A stretch of 64,000 nt of DNA from Poriferisodalis sp965221945 (lineage in GTDB: Bacteria; Actinomycetota; Acidimicrobiia; Acidimicrobiales; Poriferisodalaceae), in assembly GCF_965221945.1 (NCBI RefSeq), contig NZ_OZ244925.1:2666001-2730000 (forward strand). Direction: 5' to 3'. The first letter of the stretch is position 1. Every line of letters starts with the position of its first letter. This document shows, piece by piece, positions 1 through 9,091 of this stretch. The translations under genes and the position numbers were made by a program. The notes under the pieces are model-generated. The model did not search any database, was not told the origin of the DNA, and saw nothing but the letters and a program-made list of their open reading frames with translations.

Positions 1-29
1 CGCGGGCGGCCCAGAGGTAGACCGCGGCG

Positions 30-1652
30 TCATTCTGTTATCTCGCTGACGGGCGGGGAGTCGCCCAGGGTCGACGGCACTTCGGTGTCGTAGAGCCACA
101 TCTCGACCAGTTCCACGGCTCCTGCACCGGCCAGTTCTTCCACGACGGCCAAGAACTCGGCGGTGTTGGTCGTGCCCCCAGCTGACGATTCGTAGTGGCG
201 TCGCAAGATGTCGAAGAACACGTCGTCGCCGACGCGGCGGTGCAGGGCATGCAGCGTCAGCATCGCCCTCCGATACACCGCGTTGAAGTCGAACAGCTGC
301 GCCACCGTGATGCCGCCGGGCGGTGCTGCTCCCGCAAACGTCGCCGTCTCCAGCTCTCGAGCCATGAGAGCCTCCAGATCCTCGCCTTGCACCTCAGCTA
401 GGTACAGGAAGCTCAGGTAGTGAGCGAAGCCCTCATGCAGCCAGATGTCGCTCCAATCAGCCACGGTCACCGAATTGCCGAACCACTGGTGCGCCAACTC
501 GTGGGCGATGATCTGCGAGCCGAGCGTCTGGGTGCCATGCAGCGAGAGCGTCTGGTTCTCCATGGCGAAGCCCAGGGTGAACGGCATCACGATCGTGCCG
601 TAGGCATCGAACGGGTAGGGGCCGAGCAACCCCTCGAAGTACTCGATGGCTCCAGGTGTGATCGACAGCGCCTCGAGCGTCGCTTGCCTCTCAAGCTCGG
701 ACAGCGATCCCGGGATGTAATCCCGGATGAGCAGGTCATCGCGGGACGCTTGGGCGTGGCGCTCAAATTCGCCGACATACACCGCTGCCAAGTACGGCGC
801 CATCAGATCGTCCATCTGCCAGGTCGCGGTACGACGGTCGTTGAGCACGATCTCGTCAACGAGAAGCCCGTTCGAAGCTGCCGTCAGGTGTTCCGGCACG
901 GTAATGCGGATGGTAAAGGTCGCTTTGTCAGTGGGGTGATTGTTTGACGGGAACCACGTCATCGAGCCCGACGGCTCGTTGGAGGTGAAGACCACGCCGT
1001 TGACGCCGAACCAGCCGATGCGAACGAACGGCACACCAGGATCTCTGATTCGTTCGGGTGTGCCCGCATAGGCCACTTCGACCGTGAAGCTTGCGCCGGC
1101 GGGGATTGACTCCGTCGGCTGGACAATCAGCTCGACCCGCTCGCGGGCGAAGCCGACTGGGACGCCGTCGACCTTCACCGTGCTCACCTCGAGGCCGGAG
1201 AGATCGAAGTAGATCGTCGTGAGATCCTCAGTCGCTACGGCGTGAACAGTTGTCAGGCCGTCGATCGTGTTGGCGACGGGATCCACATCGAGCGAGAGGT
1301 CGTAGTGGGTGACGTCATAGCCGCTGTTGCCGAGCCACGGGTAGAAGCTGTCGCCTGCGCCGGCGCCGGGTGGCGGCACTGCGGTTGACTCGTCTTCGGG
1401 GACCGCTGGCAGCGTTGTGGTCGACGTGGTGGACTCTTCCGGCTCGGCGACCGTCGTGGTTGGCACCGGCAGTGCCGTGGTCAGCGGGGGCGCCGCCGTC
1501 GTGGACGGGACGACGACAGCGGTGGTCGTCATTGCCGGCGGGGGCAGGGTGGTCTCAGCGCGCTCGACATCGGCGGCACTGCACGCCGAGATGGCCAACG
1601 CCACCGCTGCTGCAATCGCCAGTCCTGGCGCCACGCCGCGCATCGGCGTCAT
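30..1652 (-). CDS. M1-family zinc aminopeptidase-like lipoprotein
   Basis: Predicted secreted, lipid-anchored metallopeptidase that would trim peptides outside the membrane. Residues 1-24 form a signal peptide ending in a lipobox (LAISAC, Cys24), followed by a Thr/Pro/Val-rich linker to about residue 100. The catalytic half carries the M1 substrate-binding motif as GFAMEN (361-366), the zinc site HELAH (384-388) and the third zinc ligand Glu407 in WLHEGFAH. At 540 aa it is shorter than classical PepN (about 850 aa), so it lacks most of the C-terminal helical region; this short form is common among actinobacterial lipoproteins. The stop lies 30 bases from the window edge. Family assignment is firm; substrate is unknown. 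Confidence 0.92.
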   Translation of the reverse strand: MTPMRGVAPGLAIAAAVALAISACSAADVERAETTLPPPAMTTTAVVVPSTTAAPPLTTALPVPTTTVAEPEESTTSTTTLPAVPEDESTAVPPPGAGAGDSFYPWLGNSGYDVTHYDLSLDVDPVANTIDGLTTVHAVATEDLTTIYFDLSGLEVSTVKVDGVPVGFARERVELIVQPTESIPAGASFTVEVAYAGTPERIRDPGVPFVRIGWFGVNGVVFTSNEPSGSMTWFPSNNHPTDKATFTIRITVPEHLTAASNGLLVDEIVLNDRRTATWQMDDLMAPYLAAVYVGEFERHAQASRDDLLIRDYIPGSLSELERQATLEALSITPGAIEYFEGLLGPYPFDAYGTIVMPFTLGFAMENQTLSLHGTQTLGSQIIAHELAHQWFGNSVTVADWSDIWLHEGFAHYLSFLYLAEVQGEDLEALMARELETATFAGAAPPGGITVAQLFDFNAVYRRAMLTLHALHRRVGDDVFFDILRRHYESSAGGTTNTAEFLAVVEELAGAGAVELVEMWLYDTEVPSTLGDSPPVSEITE

Positions 1653-1722
1653 CCTCTCAGGCGTTGGTCGCGGCGCACGGTCACGCCCGCTGGATCATCG
1701 GAAGCGCCGATGCGCAGTTCGG

Positions 1723-2400
1723 TTAGCTCAGGTGCTCAGCAAAGTGAGCAAGCGTGCGCTGTTTGGCGGTGCCGGCGGCATCAGGGTGGAAGCTGGCGCG
1801 GGCGTCGCAGTTGAAGCCGTGGTCTGCGCCGTCATAGATGTGAACGGCGACGTGGGGCCAGCGCTCAGCGATGGCGTTCACGTTCTCCAGCGGGATGCCG
1901 TGATCTTCCGAGCCGAAGTGCAGCAGCAGCGGCGCGGCGGGCCGCTCTTCGAGGTGCGGAATGATCTGGCCGCCGTAGTAACCGGAGGCCGCCGCGATCT
2001 GGTCGGACAGACGGGCCGCTGCCACGTAGCAGACCGTCCCGCCCCAGCAGTACCCGACGACGCCGACCTTGCCGCCTTCGGAGGCGCAAGCCGCTGCGGC
2101 CGAAACATCGGCCATGACCTGTTCCATCGTCAGGTCGTCGAAGGCGATCTTGCGGCCCACGTCGATGCCTTCGGCGTTGTAGCCCAACTCGACTCCCGAG
2201 CGCACCCGGTCGAACAGCGCCGGCGCCACCGCCAGATAGCCGTCCGCTGCATACCCGTCGGCCACGCCGCGAATGTGGCCGTTGACACCGAAGATCTCCT
2301 GCACCACCACGACGCCGCCCTTCGGCGCGCCCTCAGGCTCAGCCCGGTAAGCACTGAACGTCACACCATCAGAAGCTGTCAATTCGATCGTCTGTCCCAT
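1723..2400 (-). CDS. dienelactone hydrolase family protein
   Basis: Alpha/beta hydrolase of the DLH family, 225 aa, which hydrolyses lactones or related esters in the cytoplasm. The triad is visible: nucleophile Cys118 in GYCWGG, Asp166 in SEDHG and His194 in DHGF, with the characteristic Glu36 in QEIFG that primes the cysteine in this family. Length matches the family (about 230 aa). No dienelactone pathway genes are adjacent, so the true substrate may be another lactone or ester. It lies 70 bp upstream (in coding sense) of the peptidase gene, possibly co-transcribed. Confidence 0.9.
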   Translation of the reverse strand: MGQTIELTASDGVTFSAYRAEPEGAPKGGVVVVQEIFGVNGHIRGVADGYAADGYLAVAPALFDRVRSGVELGYNAEGIDVGRKIAFDDLTMEQVMADVSAAAACASEGGKVGVVGYCWGGTVCYVAAARLSDQIAAASGYYGGQIIPHLEERPAAPLLLHFGSEDHGIPLENVNAIAERWPHVAVHIYDGADHGFNCDARASFHPDAAGTAKQRTLAHFAEHLS

Positions 2401-2473
2401 GGCGCCATTGTCTACCGCACCCGCCCGCGATCATCGGTGCTGCGCCTGTGGGAGATTGCGATTTCGTGCGCAC

Positions 2474-2905
2474 TCACCACAGGAGCATGAGACCTTCGGC
2501 CACGGCGGCATCGGTGAGCTGCTCATCAAAGCAACCGAATGGACATCTGCCGATGAGGCGAGATGCGGCCAGCGCCGAGGCAAGCTGCACAGCGTCGTAG
2601 GCACGAAGCGGGTGACGGGCTACGAGGTCGATTGCTGAGCGAAGGATGTCTTCGCCTACCTCGATGAGAACGGTGTCGCTTTCTCGGGTGGATGCGGAGA
2701 TGTCAGTCAGGAATCGCAGGCACAAGATCTGAGCGTCGGTTGCGGAGATTTCACCGACGCGATGCTTGCGCCATAACGCGGCAGGGACCTCGACAGCAGC
2801 CAGGTCGCTGGCGATCACCGGCTCCGAGACGGCTTGCACCAGGTCGCTTTCCGGCTCGTTGGCGTAGCGCTTGACGAGAGCGGATGAATCGAGGAATGCC
2901 GTCAC
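2474..2905 (-). CDS. vapC: VapC-like PIN-domain toxin
   Basis: Putative ribonuclease toxin, 143 aa. The N-terminus MTAFLDSSALVKRY contains the first PIN acidic residue (Asp6) and the Ser-Ala-Leu-Val-Lys signature. Further acidic residues follow in the middle (for example EVPAALW) and near the C-terminus in AYDAVQLASAL. Its start overlaps the upstream small gene by four bases (ATGA), which is the usual antitoxin-toxin coupling. The catalytic acid set looks complete, so the toxin is probably active. RNA target is not predictable from sequence. Confidence 0.9.
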   Translation of the reverse strand: MTAFLDSSALVKRYANEPESDLVQAVSEPVIASDLAAVEVPAALWRKHRVGEISATDAQILCLRFLTDISASTRESDTVLIEVGEDILRSAIDLVARHPLRAYDAVQLASALAASRLIGRCPFGCFDEQLTDAAVAEGLMLLW

Positions 2906-3198
2906 CGATTGGCGCGAACCAGTTCAGACAGCGGTGTTCCCTGACCGGCTCGTTGGCGGGCGGCGGCAACCGCGTCGTCATCGGGTCGCACAATGTCGCG
3001 AGCTTCAAAGTCAGAGAGAAGGCCAGCGAGTCTGAGGCGCGATCTGATCTCCTCGATTGCATTCGATGAGAGTGAGGGGTCAGTTGCCGCCTGCGCTATC
3101 CGGGTGAGGTACTCGTTCATCGAGATGCGCTGATCCTGGGCACTGATCTTTATCCGAGCGACGAGCTCATCGTCTGCTCGCCAAGTGATCTGCTGCAT
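2902..3198 (-). CDS. vapB: VapB-like antitoxin (ribbon-helix-helix type)
   Basis: A 98-aa partner of the PIN toxin. The N-terminal 45 residues (QITWRADDELVARIK...ISMNEYLTRIA) look like a ribbon-helix-helix DNA-binding domain with the typical strand then two helices; the remainder would wrap the toxin. The start codon lies inside a perfect 10-bp inverted repeat and no clear Shine-Dalgarno is seen, so a leaderless transcript and autoregulation at the start site are likely. The toxin gene follows with a 4-base overlap. Confidence 0.85.
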   Translation of the reverse strand: MQQITWRADDELVARIKISAQDQRISMNEYLTRIAQAATDPSLSSNAIEEIRSRLRLAGLLSDFEARDIVRPDDDAVAAARQRAGQGTPLSELVRANR

Positions 3199-3220
3199 GA
3201 CTGCATGGTAGCAGTCATGC
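3195..3220. promoter_or_regulatory. vapBC operator palindrome overlapping the vapB start
   Basis: GCATGACTGC and GCAGTCATGC are perfect 10-bp inverted arms separated by six bases, with the vapB ATG inside the left arm. This is the expected form and place of an operator bound by the VapB/VapC complex. Function is inferred; the symmetry is seen directly. Confidence 0.7.
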
Positions 3221-3409
3221 TGTCACAGCGAATCACCGCCGAAGAGTCTGTCGATCGATTGGCCAGGTAGTTCGCGTGTTGGGGACGCGCTCGATGCTGA
3301 TGCAATACAGGGCAGCGCGTGTTCGGTGCGGGAGTTGTCGGGCGTTTCGCGCTTTGGCGTGGGTATGGGGCGGCTGCTGCGGCGAGGCGGCGGACCCTGC
3401 GGACGGTGT

Positions 3410-5125
3410 TCAGGCTGCTGGCTGCGTCTCGTGCGGCGTCGTGGCGGTCGGTGGTTTGTGTGGTGTGGCGGCGGTCACAGCGGGCGGTGCGACTGGGGGC
3501 AGTGACAGCAGTTGTGAGGTGTTGGCGGGTGCTGACTGGTGTGGGGCGCGGTGTTTGGGTTTGCATGAGCGGGCGGGGTTCGGTGGCTGTGCAGGGTCGG
3601 GGGGCATGAGCCGATAGCGGCCGTCGCGCAGAAATACGTGCCAGTTGTGGTCGTGTATGCGGTCGTGGCAGGACCAGCACACCAGCACGAGATTGTCGAC
3701 ATGTGTCTTGCCGCCGCTTTTCCACGGGATGACATGGTGCGCTTCGCATTCGAGCGGCAGCGCGCCGCAGCCGATGCAGGTCCCGTCTCGGGCGACCAAG
3801 GCGCGGCGTTGCGCTGCGGTGGGCGCGCGCCGTGCGACGGTCTCGAATAGCGGGGTGAGCGTGTCGCCGAAGATCTCCACCCACACGTCGGAGTTGCACG
3901 CGAGCCGTGCGAGGGTGCCAGGCGGGATCGGGCCGACACCGCAGATCTCCGCGAACCCACCGGGCTGATCAGTCAAAGCGGCCAAGTCGGCGCGCACGAT
4001 GATCTCCGCGGCGGCCTTGCGCCCAACGGCCGGCGGCACCACTGCTGAGAGCGTCGGCTCGGACTGACCGATCCCTTCGGCATCGCCGTTTCGGCCCGGT
4101 CGTGGGCTGTCAGTGTCGGGCGGTCTCAGCAGGTCTGGCTGCGGCGGGAGGTTCGTGTCGGGTCGCTGGTCGGCTGGTCCGGCCTGTGCTGGGGGTGTGC
4201 GAACGCCTTGTGGTGTTCCAGGCGGCGGCGCCTGCACAGCAGCGAGCCGAGCGGTTTGTGCTGGCGGTGTGCGAACGCCCTGTTGTGCTGTTGTGCCAGC
4301 GGATTGTGCTGTTGTGCTGGCGGATTGTGCGGCTGCGCCGGCGGCCAGGAGCGTGTCGAGCGCGTCGGCCATGCGCTGGTCTGTGGTGCGCTGCTCTATC
4401 GCGGGCCCAGCAGCACCGCCGCCGCTGCCTTTGCTGCTGTTGCCGTTGTCGTTGTTGTCGCGGCCAGCGATTCGGTTGGGGTGCTGGGCTCGGCGGCGGT
4501 CGGCTTGGCGGTGTTGTTCGGCTTGTCGGCGCAGCCGCTGCTGGATGCGGGCGCCTGTTTCGGCGTCGAAGGTGCCGCGCATCTGCACCGACCCGTCGTC
4601 GCCGTTCCAAAAGCGCACGTGTCGGTTGCGTCGGTTGCGGCGATGCTGCGCCGCGAGATCGGCGGCGTCTTGGTGCTGGGCTTCCCAGCGGCGAGCAGCG
4701 TGGGCGAACTCGTCGGCTGGCAGGGTCTTGGCGAGCCCGATCAGCCCAGGGTCGTGTTGCACTGCGCCAGGGCTGGTCTTGCGCGCTGCGCGAGCGAGCC
4801 TGGCCGCGTTCTCCAGGCTGATCTGGCCCGCCGCGACACCCGCGTCCGCGTCGGGGATCGAGGTAAGCTCGGCGCCGGTACGCACGTTGCGCGCAGCGTC
4901 GGAGCGCGACAGGCCGCTGTGCTCGCTCAGCAGCCCTGCGCCGCCGTCGCCGTGGTTCTCGCGGCGGGCGACCAGCGCGGCGGCTTTGGTTTCGAGCAGC
5001 TCGACGCGGCTGCGCAGCTGCTTGGACAGCGACAGGGTGCGGCGCAGTTGGTCGCTGGGCGCGGCCTCGATGCCGTCAAGAGCAGTGGTGAGGTGGCCGA
5101 GCGCCTGCTCCACATGAGAGAACAT
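3410..5125 (-). CDS. DUF222/HNH endonuclease (13E12-repeat family)
   Basis: 571-aa protein of the actinobacterial family with an N-terminal helical DUF222 domain (about residues 1-210) and a C-terminal HNH nuclease. The HNH core reads GTCIGCG ... AHHVIPW ... DNLVLVCWSCHDRIH, giving two zinc CxxC pairs and the catalytic His. The middle is a low-complexity Ala/Thr/Pro/Gln linker with GVRTPPAQ present twice and short AQSA repeats, so length may vary between strains. The tail is also Pro/Thr-rich. These proteins are often multicopy in actinobacteria and associated with mobile DNA; their biological role is not settled. The gene is preceded by an unusually AT-rich stretch (about 5175-5220) that likely holds its promoter. 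Confidence 0.88.
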   Translation of the reverse strand: MFSHVEQALGHLTTALDGIEAAPSDQLRRTLSLSKQLRSRVELLETKAAALVARRENHGDGGAGLLSEHSGLSRSDAARNVRTGAELTSIPDADAGVAAGQISLENAARLARAARKTSPGAVQHDPGLIGLAKTLPADEFAHAARRWEAQHQDAADLAAQHRRNRRNRHVRFWNGDDGSVQMRGTFDAETGARIQQRLRRQAEQHRQADRRRAQHPNRIAGRDNNDNGNSSKGSGGGAAGPAIEQRTTDQRMADALDTLLAAGAAAQSASTTAQSAGTTAQQGVRTPPAQTARLAAVQAPPPGTPQGVRTPPAQAGPADQRPDTNLPPQPDLLRPPDTDSPRPGRNGDAEGIGQSEPTLSAVVPPAVGRKAAAEIIVRADLAALTDQPGGFAEICGVGPIPPGTLARLACNSDVWVEIFGDTLTPLFETVARRAPTAAQRRALVARDGTCIGCGALPLECEAHHVIPWKSGGKTHVDNLVLVCWSCHDRIHDHNWHVFLRDGRYRLMPPDPAQPPNPARSCKPKHRAPHQSAPANTSQLLSLPPVAPPAVTAATPHKPPTATTPHETQPAA

Positions 5126-5289
5126 GTGTTCACTCTATTGGGAGGGTGTCACAAACACACGTTCTCGATCCAATCAGACCATTACAATTATATTACATAC
5201 TTTTTCATAGTATGACAGTGCTTCACGCTGGCACCGGCGAACCGCCCCCGGCCGCGGCGGGACCGCGATCTGGTCATCATCGTGCGCCG

Positions 5290-5412
5290 TCGATCCCGCA
5301 TCTCTTGCTCGCAGCGTTGGCAGAACTTGCGGGGCTCACCATCCTGCACGTCGACAAGGTGTTCGAACTCATCGCGGAGATCACCGACCAGCCCGTCGAA
5401 CGGCTTGCGATC
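5290..5412 (+). pseudogene. remnant of a VapC PIN-domain C-terminus
   Basis: On the plus strand the frame reads HLLLAALAELAGLTILHVD followed by KVFELIAEITDQPVERLAI. This matches the end of a PIN toxin (helix, then LTILHVD, then FELIAEITxQPVE). No PIN N-terminus or antitoxin is present upstream, only AT-rich sequence, so it is a decayed toxin fragment unrelated to the intact vapBC copy on the other strand. It fills the 294-bp gap between the HNH gene and the Mrr-like gene. Confidence 0.6.
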
Positions 5413-5419
5413 AAACCGC

Positions 5420-7021
5420 CTAGTGAGTTGAGCCAGACCCGGGATGGAGACTTGTGTCTCCCTCATGCTCATCAAAGGCGTCCGCCAGCCACCGCAAGCG
5501 TGCCGCCACGACCCGTCTAGGCGCCGTCGGCACGTAGTGAGGATCGGCAGTCCCAGGATCGGCACGCACTAGCGCTCGTAGCCACGAACTGCCGAGGAAA
5601 TCCAATGCCGCCGCAACCTCGGCGCTGAGCGCATCACCGCCCAGCGAAGCCTTCGTTGTAAGCGAGAATCGCACCAGCTGTTGATTCGCTGGGCCAAAGT
5701 CCGCCGCTATGTCACTGACGGCCTCGACAACTTGCGCGAGCAGGTCCCGACGTACGACAGCCTGAGCGCGCGCAGCGGCGATGGGGCTGAGATCGACGGC
5801 GCCCCCTCGTGGCTCACCTTCGGCATCTGCAAACAGCCAGAAGTAGTCGGCTGCAGGCAATGGCACTCGAGCGTGATCGCGGCACAAGCCCGCAAGCTGA
5901 TCGGCACTCAGAACGGCCACCGAGGCTCCAGCCGCGAACTGCAAGAGTCGAGGACGTGGGCTCGGTCCGACAAGCATCGAGAACGCAGCCGCATGCTTCT
6001 CCCGGTGCAGTGCCAGTGCTGGCCATGTGACTTGAAGGTCGGCGAGCTTGCCATTCGTCGCAGCTTTCGCATCAACCGCCACCATGTAGCTCCACGATGT
6101 CGGGGAATCCGCTCTTCGAGCTTCGGGGGGTTGGATCCCCGTGAGCAGCACGTCGGTTTGCCCAGGGCCGCTCATGTGCTCAGCACTGAATCCCAAGTGC
6201 GCGAAGGCATCGCGCACAGCGAACTCAAATTCCTGGTGCTTGGAGCCATCGCACGACAGAGACACCAGCCGATCACCAATCTCGGCACCTAGATCATGGG
6301 TGGAACGATGCAACTTCGTGTTGAGCGCAGTGGGTTTCTCGCCTCGTGCTCCATTCGCGCCGAACTCGCCGTCTTCTTGTGCGTCGTCGTGCGTTGTCCC
6401 GGCTACGGACCCGGGCGGCGGATCACCGAGTGCTGGAGCAGACTCTGTCGTCGGTCGATACAACTCGATGCGTTCCAAGAACTCCAGCCCCGCTGATGTT
6501 GCCTGGTACGTATTGCCGGGCTGTTGCTGTGCGAAGCCAGCGGACCTCAACCATCCGAGTCGGTACGCGATCTGCGAGTCCTTCTGCCATCCGAAGCCGT
6601 ATCTGTCGTTGGCAGTCTTGAGTAGTGACTTTCGTGTTCGCGGTAGTCGCACCTCGTGAATCAACTCACCGACGAGCCTCAGGTTCGCGTGCATGGTTCC
6701 GACGACGAAGTCCGCGCGCCGCGTTTCTAGCCAGCGAGCGCTGGGCGAGGTGAGGGCGATGCGGTCTGGAGTCTTCTCTAAGAGGCCGTACTTCTGCAGC
6801 CCCTGGATCTGAACTAACGCCACATAGGCATCCAGCGAGTAAGCCGCCATGTAGCGCTGCTGTAGTTCATTTTGATCCAGCCGGTCATCGCGGCACTGCT
6901 GCAGAATCCAAGCCAAGGTGTCGAAGTACCGCCTGTACCCACCGGCAAGTGGCAGCACGCCATTTGCGCGCTGCTCCCACGGCTTGACCGGGGGCAGCTC
7001 CGCGGTGAGGTCGTCCGACAA
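5420..7021 (-). CDS. Mrr-like restriction endonuclease with N-terminal winged-helix region
   Basis: 533 aa. Residues about 30-190 look like paired winged-helix DNA-binding modules (YSLDAYVALVQIQGLQKYGL and RLGWLRSAGFA). A linker of acidic and Gly-rich sequence leads to a PD-(D/E)XK nuclease core: HQEFEFAV (Glu264, Glu266), GPGQTDVLL (Asp290) and VAVDAKA (Asp317, Lys319). This resembles Mrr-type nucleases, which cut modified DNA, but here the second acid is Asp (DxK). The apparent start is TTG, four bases after the amidohydrolase stop; an internal start is possible. No methyltransferase lies next to it, consistent with a modification-dependent or stand-alone nuclease. Confidence 0.7.
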   Translation of the reverse strand: MSDDLTAELPPVKPWEQRANGVLPLAGGYRRYFDTLAWILQQCRDDRLDQNELQQRYMAAYSLDAYVALVQIQGLQKYGLLEKTPDRIALTSPSARWLETRRADFVVGTMHANLRLVGELIHEVRLPRTRKSLLKTANDRYGFGWQKDSQIAYRLGWLRSAGFAQQQPGNTYQATSAGLEFLERIELYRPTTESAPALGDPPPGSVAGTTHDDAQEDGEFGANGARGEKPTALNTKLHRSTHDLGAEIGDRLVSLSCDGSKHQEFEFAVRDAFAHLGFSAEHMSGPGQTDVLLTGIQPPEARRADSPTSWSYMVAVDAKAATNGKLADLQVTWPALALHREKHAAAFSMLVGPSPRPRLLQFAAGASVAVLSADQLAGLCRDHARVPLPAADYFWLFADAEGEPRGGAVDLSPIAAARAQAVVRRDLLAQVVEAVSDIAADFGPANQQLVRFSLTTKASLGGDALSAEVAAALDFLGSSWLRALVRADPGTADPHYVPTAPRRVVAARLRWLADAFDEHEGDTSLHPGSGSTH

Positions 7022-7025
7022 GGGG

Positions 7026-8177
7026 CTACGAGAGGCCCATGAAGCGGCGTGCGTTGGTGTAGACGACTTCGTTGCGCAGGCTGCTCACTTCGTCGTCGAA
7101 GCCTTCGAATGTTTCGTTCAGCTCGGCCAGAGCGCCGGGGAACGTGCAGTCGTAGTGCGGGTAGTCCGAGCCCCATACGACGGTGTGCGCGAGGCCCATC
7201 GCCGCGACCTGCTCGAAGGCCTCGCCCTCGCCGGCCTCCATGGTCACGAAGCACTGCTCGGAGAAAATCTCGGTGGGGTCACGCTTCAACCGTGGCACCA
7301 GGTGGCCCATGGCTTCTTTGTGCTCATCGAGACGGTCCAGCCAGTACGGCAGCCAGCCCAGGCCCGACTCGAAGAAGCCGACCCGCAGCAGGGGATGGTC
7401 GTCGAGGACGCCCGAGGCCACCATCTCCATCACCGAGGCCATCTGCTCGAACGGATGGCACACCATGTGGACGTAGAACTGGTTTTCGTAGCGGGTCTTG
7501 GCGAAGCTCGGCATCCCCGAGCCGAAGCTGCCGTGAATAGCGACCGTCAGGTCGTGATGCTCGGCTGCGGACCACACTCGGTCCATGTCGGGGGAGAACA
7601 GCTCCAGCCCGCCGTAGCGCTCCGGGCGGAACGTAATCCCCGTCAGACCGGCGTTCGCGACCTCTTCAATGACCGCCACGGCGCCGTCTACGGACTGCAG
7701 CGGGCACACGCCCACGCCAAAGAGACGGTTCGGATCTTCCGACACGAAGTCGGTCATCCAGCGGTTGTAGGCACGGGCGTTCTCGACGGCGACCTCGGCG
7801 TCGTTGATGTCGCCTGAGATCAGCATGAGCGACGGGAACATGAGCGCCGCGTCGAGACCTTCGTCGTCCATGACCGACAGGCGTGCTGCTGGGTCGTAGC
7901 TGCCCGGCACGATGTCGTTCCAGGTGACCTTGGTGCCGTACGCATGCGGGATGCACGCCGGCGCGATGCCGTTGCGCAGCTTCTTTCCTTCGGCGAACGC
8001 GGCGTCGGTGCCGTCGTCCAGGATCCGGCACTGCATGATCCGGTCGCGGAACTTCGGATCGGCGTATTCCTGCCACACCGACGGCGGCTCTGCGATGTGC
8101 GCATCAGCGTCGTACACCGGCACTGTCCCGTTTGATGCCAGCGGTCCAAGTCCCTTGCGTGTCTGCGTCATGGCCAT
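7026..8177 (-). CDS. amidohydrolase family 2 protein
   Basis: TIM-barrel metal-dependent hydrolase or decarboxylase-like enzyme, 383 aa. It has the family start YDADAHIAEP, a mid His in AIHGSFG, and the near-C-terminal motif VWGSDYPHYD. The start was taken at the ATG preceded by GGGAGG with 7-base spacing; a longer frame exists upstream but has no such site. Enzymes of this group act on aromatic or CoA-linked acids, and the neighbourhood of esterases and an O-methyltransferase fits catabolism of plant or aromatic compounds. Exact substrate unknown. Confidence 0.85.
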   Translation of the reverse strand: MAMTQTRKGLGPLASNGTVPVYDADAHIAEPPSVWQEYADPKFRDRIMQCRILDDGTDAAFAEGKKLRNGIAPACIPHAYGTKVTWNDIVPGSYDPAARLSVMDDEGLDAALMFPSLMLISGDINDAEVAVENARAYNRWMTDFVSEDPNRLFGVGVCPLQSVDGAVAVIEEVANAGLTGITFRPERYGGLELFSPDMDRVWSAAEHHDLTVAIHGSFGSGMPSFAKTRYENQFYVHMVCHPFEQMASVMEMVASGVLDDHPLLRVGFFESGLGWLPYWLDRLDEHKEAMGHLVPRLKRDPTEIFSEQCFVTMEAGEGEAFEQVAAMGLAHTVVWGSDYPHYDCTFPGALAELNETFEGFDDEVSSLRNEVVYTNARRFMGLS

Positions 8178-8298
8178 GTCACGGCCTCCCCGTTGCCCCA
8201 GTGCGTCCATTCTGCCCCACCCCCGTAATCGGCGCGGAACGACGCCGGGTTACCGCAGTTCGGGATGCCGCTCGGGAGCTGGAACTTCGAAGCAGCGA

Positions 8299-9081
8299 TC
8301 AGTCGGCGTACAGCGCTCGAAGGCCGCGGCTGACAGCCGGGCCGACCACGGTGTTGTGGTTCTCTCCGGGGAAGACGTGCCAGGTGAGGTCGATGTTGCG
8401 GTACCCGCGGGCCGAGAACTGGTCCCAGAACTTGGCTTGGGGCGAGTACTCGTCGGTCTCGTTCTCCCCCATCGACATGAACACCTTGACATCCGGATCG
8501 CCGCCAGCAGCAGCGTGCTCGGCTTCGAGGCGGAACATGACCTCGTAGTCCCACCACACCGACGGGCTCGCAAGCAGGTAGCGAGCAAACATGTCCGGAG
8601 AGTTGAAGAGCACGTGAAGCCCGAACAGCGCCGTGAACGAGTGGCCGACGTAGGTGGTCTCGCCGACGTGGTACCGGTCTCGCAGCAGCGGCATCACGTC
8701 GCTGGTGAGCCACTGTCGAAACGGTTCGGCCCCACCCGTCTCAGCGGCAGGCGCCCGGATGCCGGTCATCGGCGGGGCCTCGGCCGGCGTCACCGTGTAG
8801 TCGATTGCCCGCAAGTCGAGCATCTCGCGCATGTCGGTGGTGTCGTGCGCGATGCCCGCGACCACGCAGCGGGGCGTCTCCCGGGACATCGACAGGATCC
8901 GGGTCGTGTCCACTGCGGTGCCGAAGGTCCATGGCGCGTCGCAACAGACAACGAGCGGGTACGGCCGGGAAGCGTCTGCCCGGTAACCCATCGGCAGCGC
9001 CACCCACAACTGGTAGGTCCGGTCGGCGTCGCGACGGTGGAGGATGTGGGTCTCGATGGGCCAAGCGGCCGAGTCACGCAC
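8299..9081 (-). CDS. putative esterase (esterase D / Fes-like family)
   Basis: 260-aa alpha/beta hydrolase. It shows PYPLVVCCDAPW after the first strand, the nucleophile elbow YVGHSF (Ser about 154), and a C-terminal FPGENHNTV that supplies the catalytic His. The pattern fits the putative esterase family (PF00756), which includes feruloyl, siderophore and S-formylglutathione esterases. No signal peptide is seen, so it is probably cytoplasmic. The stop lies 121 bp from the amidohydrolase start. Confidence 0.8.
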   Translation of the reverse strand: MRDSAAWPIETHILHRRDADRTYQLWVALPMGYRADASRPYPLVVCCDAPWTFGTAVDTTRILSMSRETPRCVVAGIAHDTTDMREMLDLRAIDYTVTPAEAPPMTGIRAPAAETGGAEPFRQWLTSDVMPLLRDRYHVGETTYVGHSFTALFGLHVLFNSPDMFARYLLASPSVWWDYEVMFRLEAEHAAAGGDPDVKVFMSMGENETDEYSPQAKFWDQFSARGYRNIDLTWHVFPGENHNTVVGPAVSRGLRALYAD

Positions 9082-9091
9082 GGCGGGGATG

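Noticed and set aside
4102..5215. Several plus-strand frames of 240-335 codons over the HNH gene
   Set aside because: Cys/Arg/Trp-rich or Ala/Val/Gly repeats with no motifs; the minus-strand DUF222/HNH protein explains the sequence.
5188..5565. 125-codon minus-strand frame over the VapC remnant
   Set aside because: Arg-rich with no signature; it spans the Mrr-like gene end and the plus-strand frame makes better protein sense.
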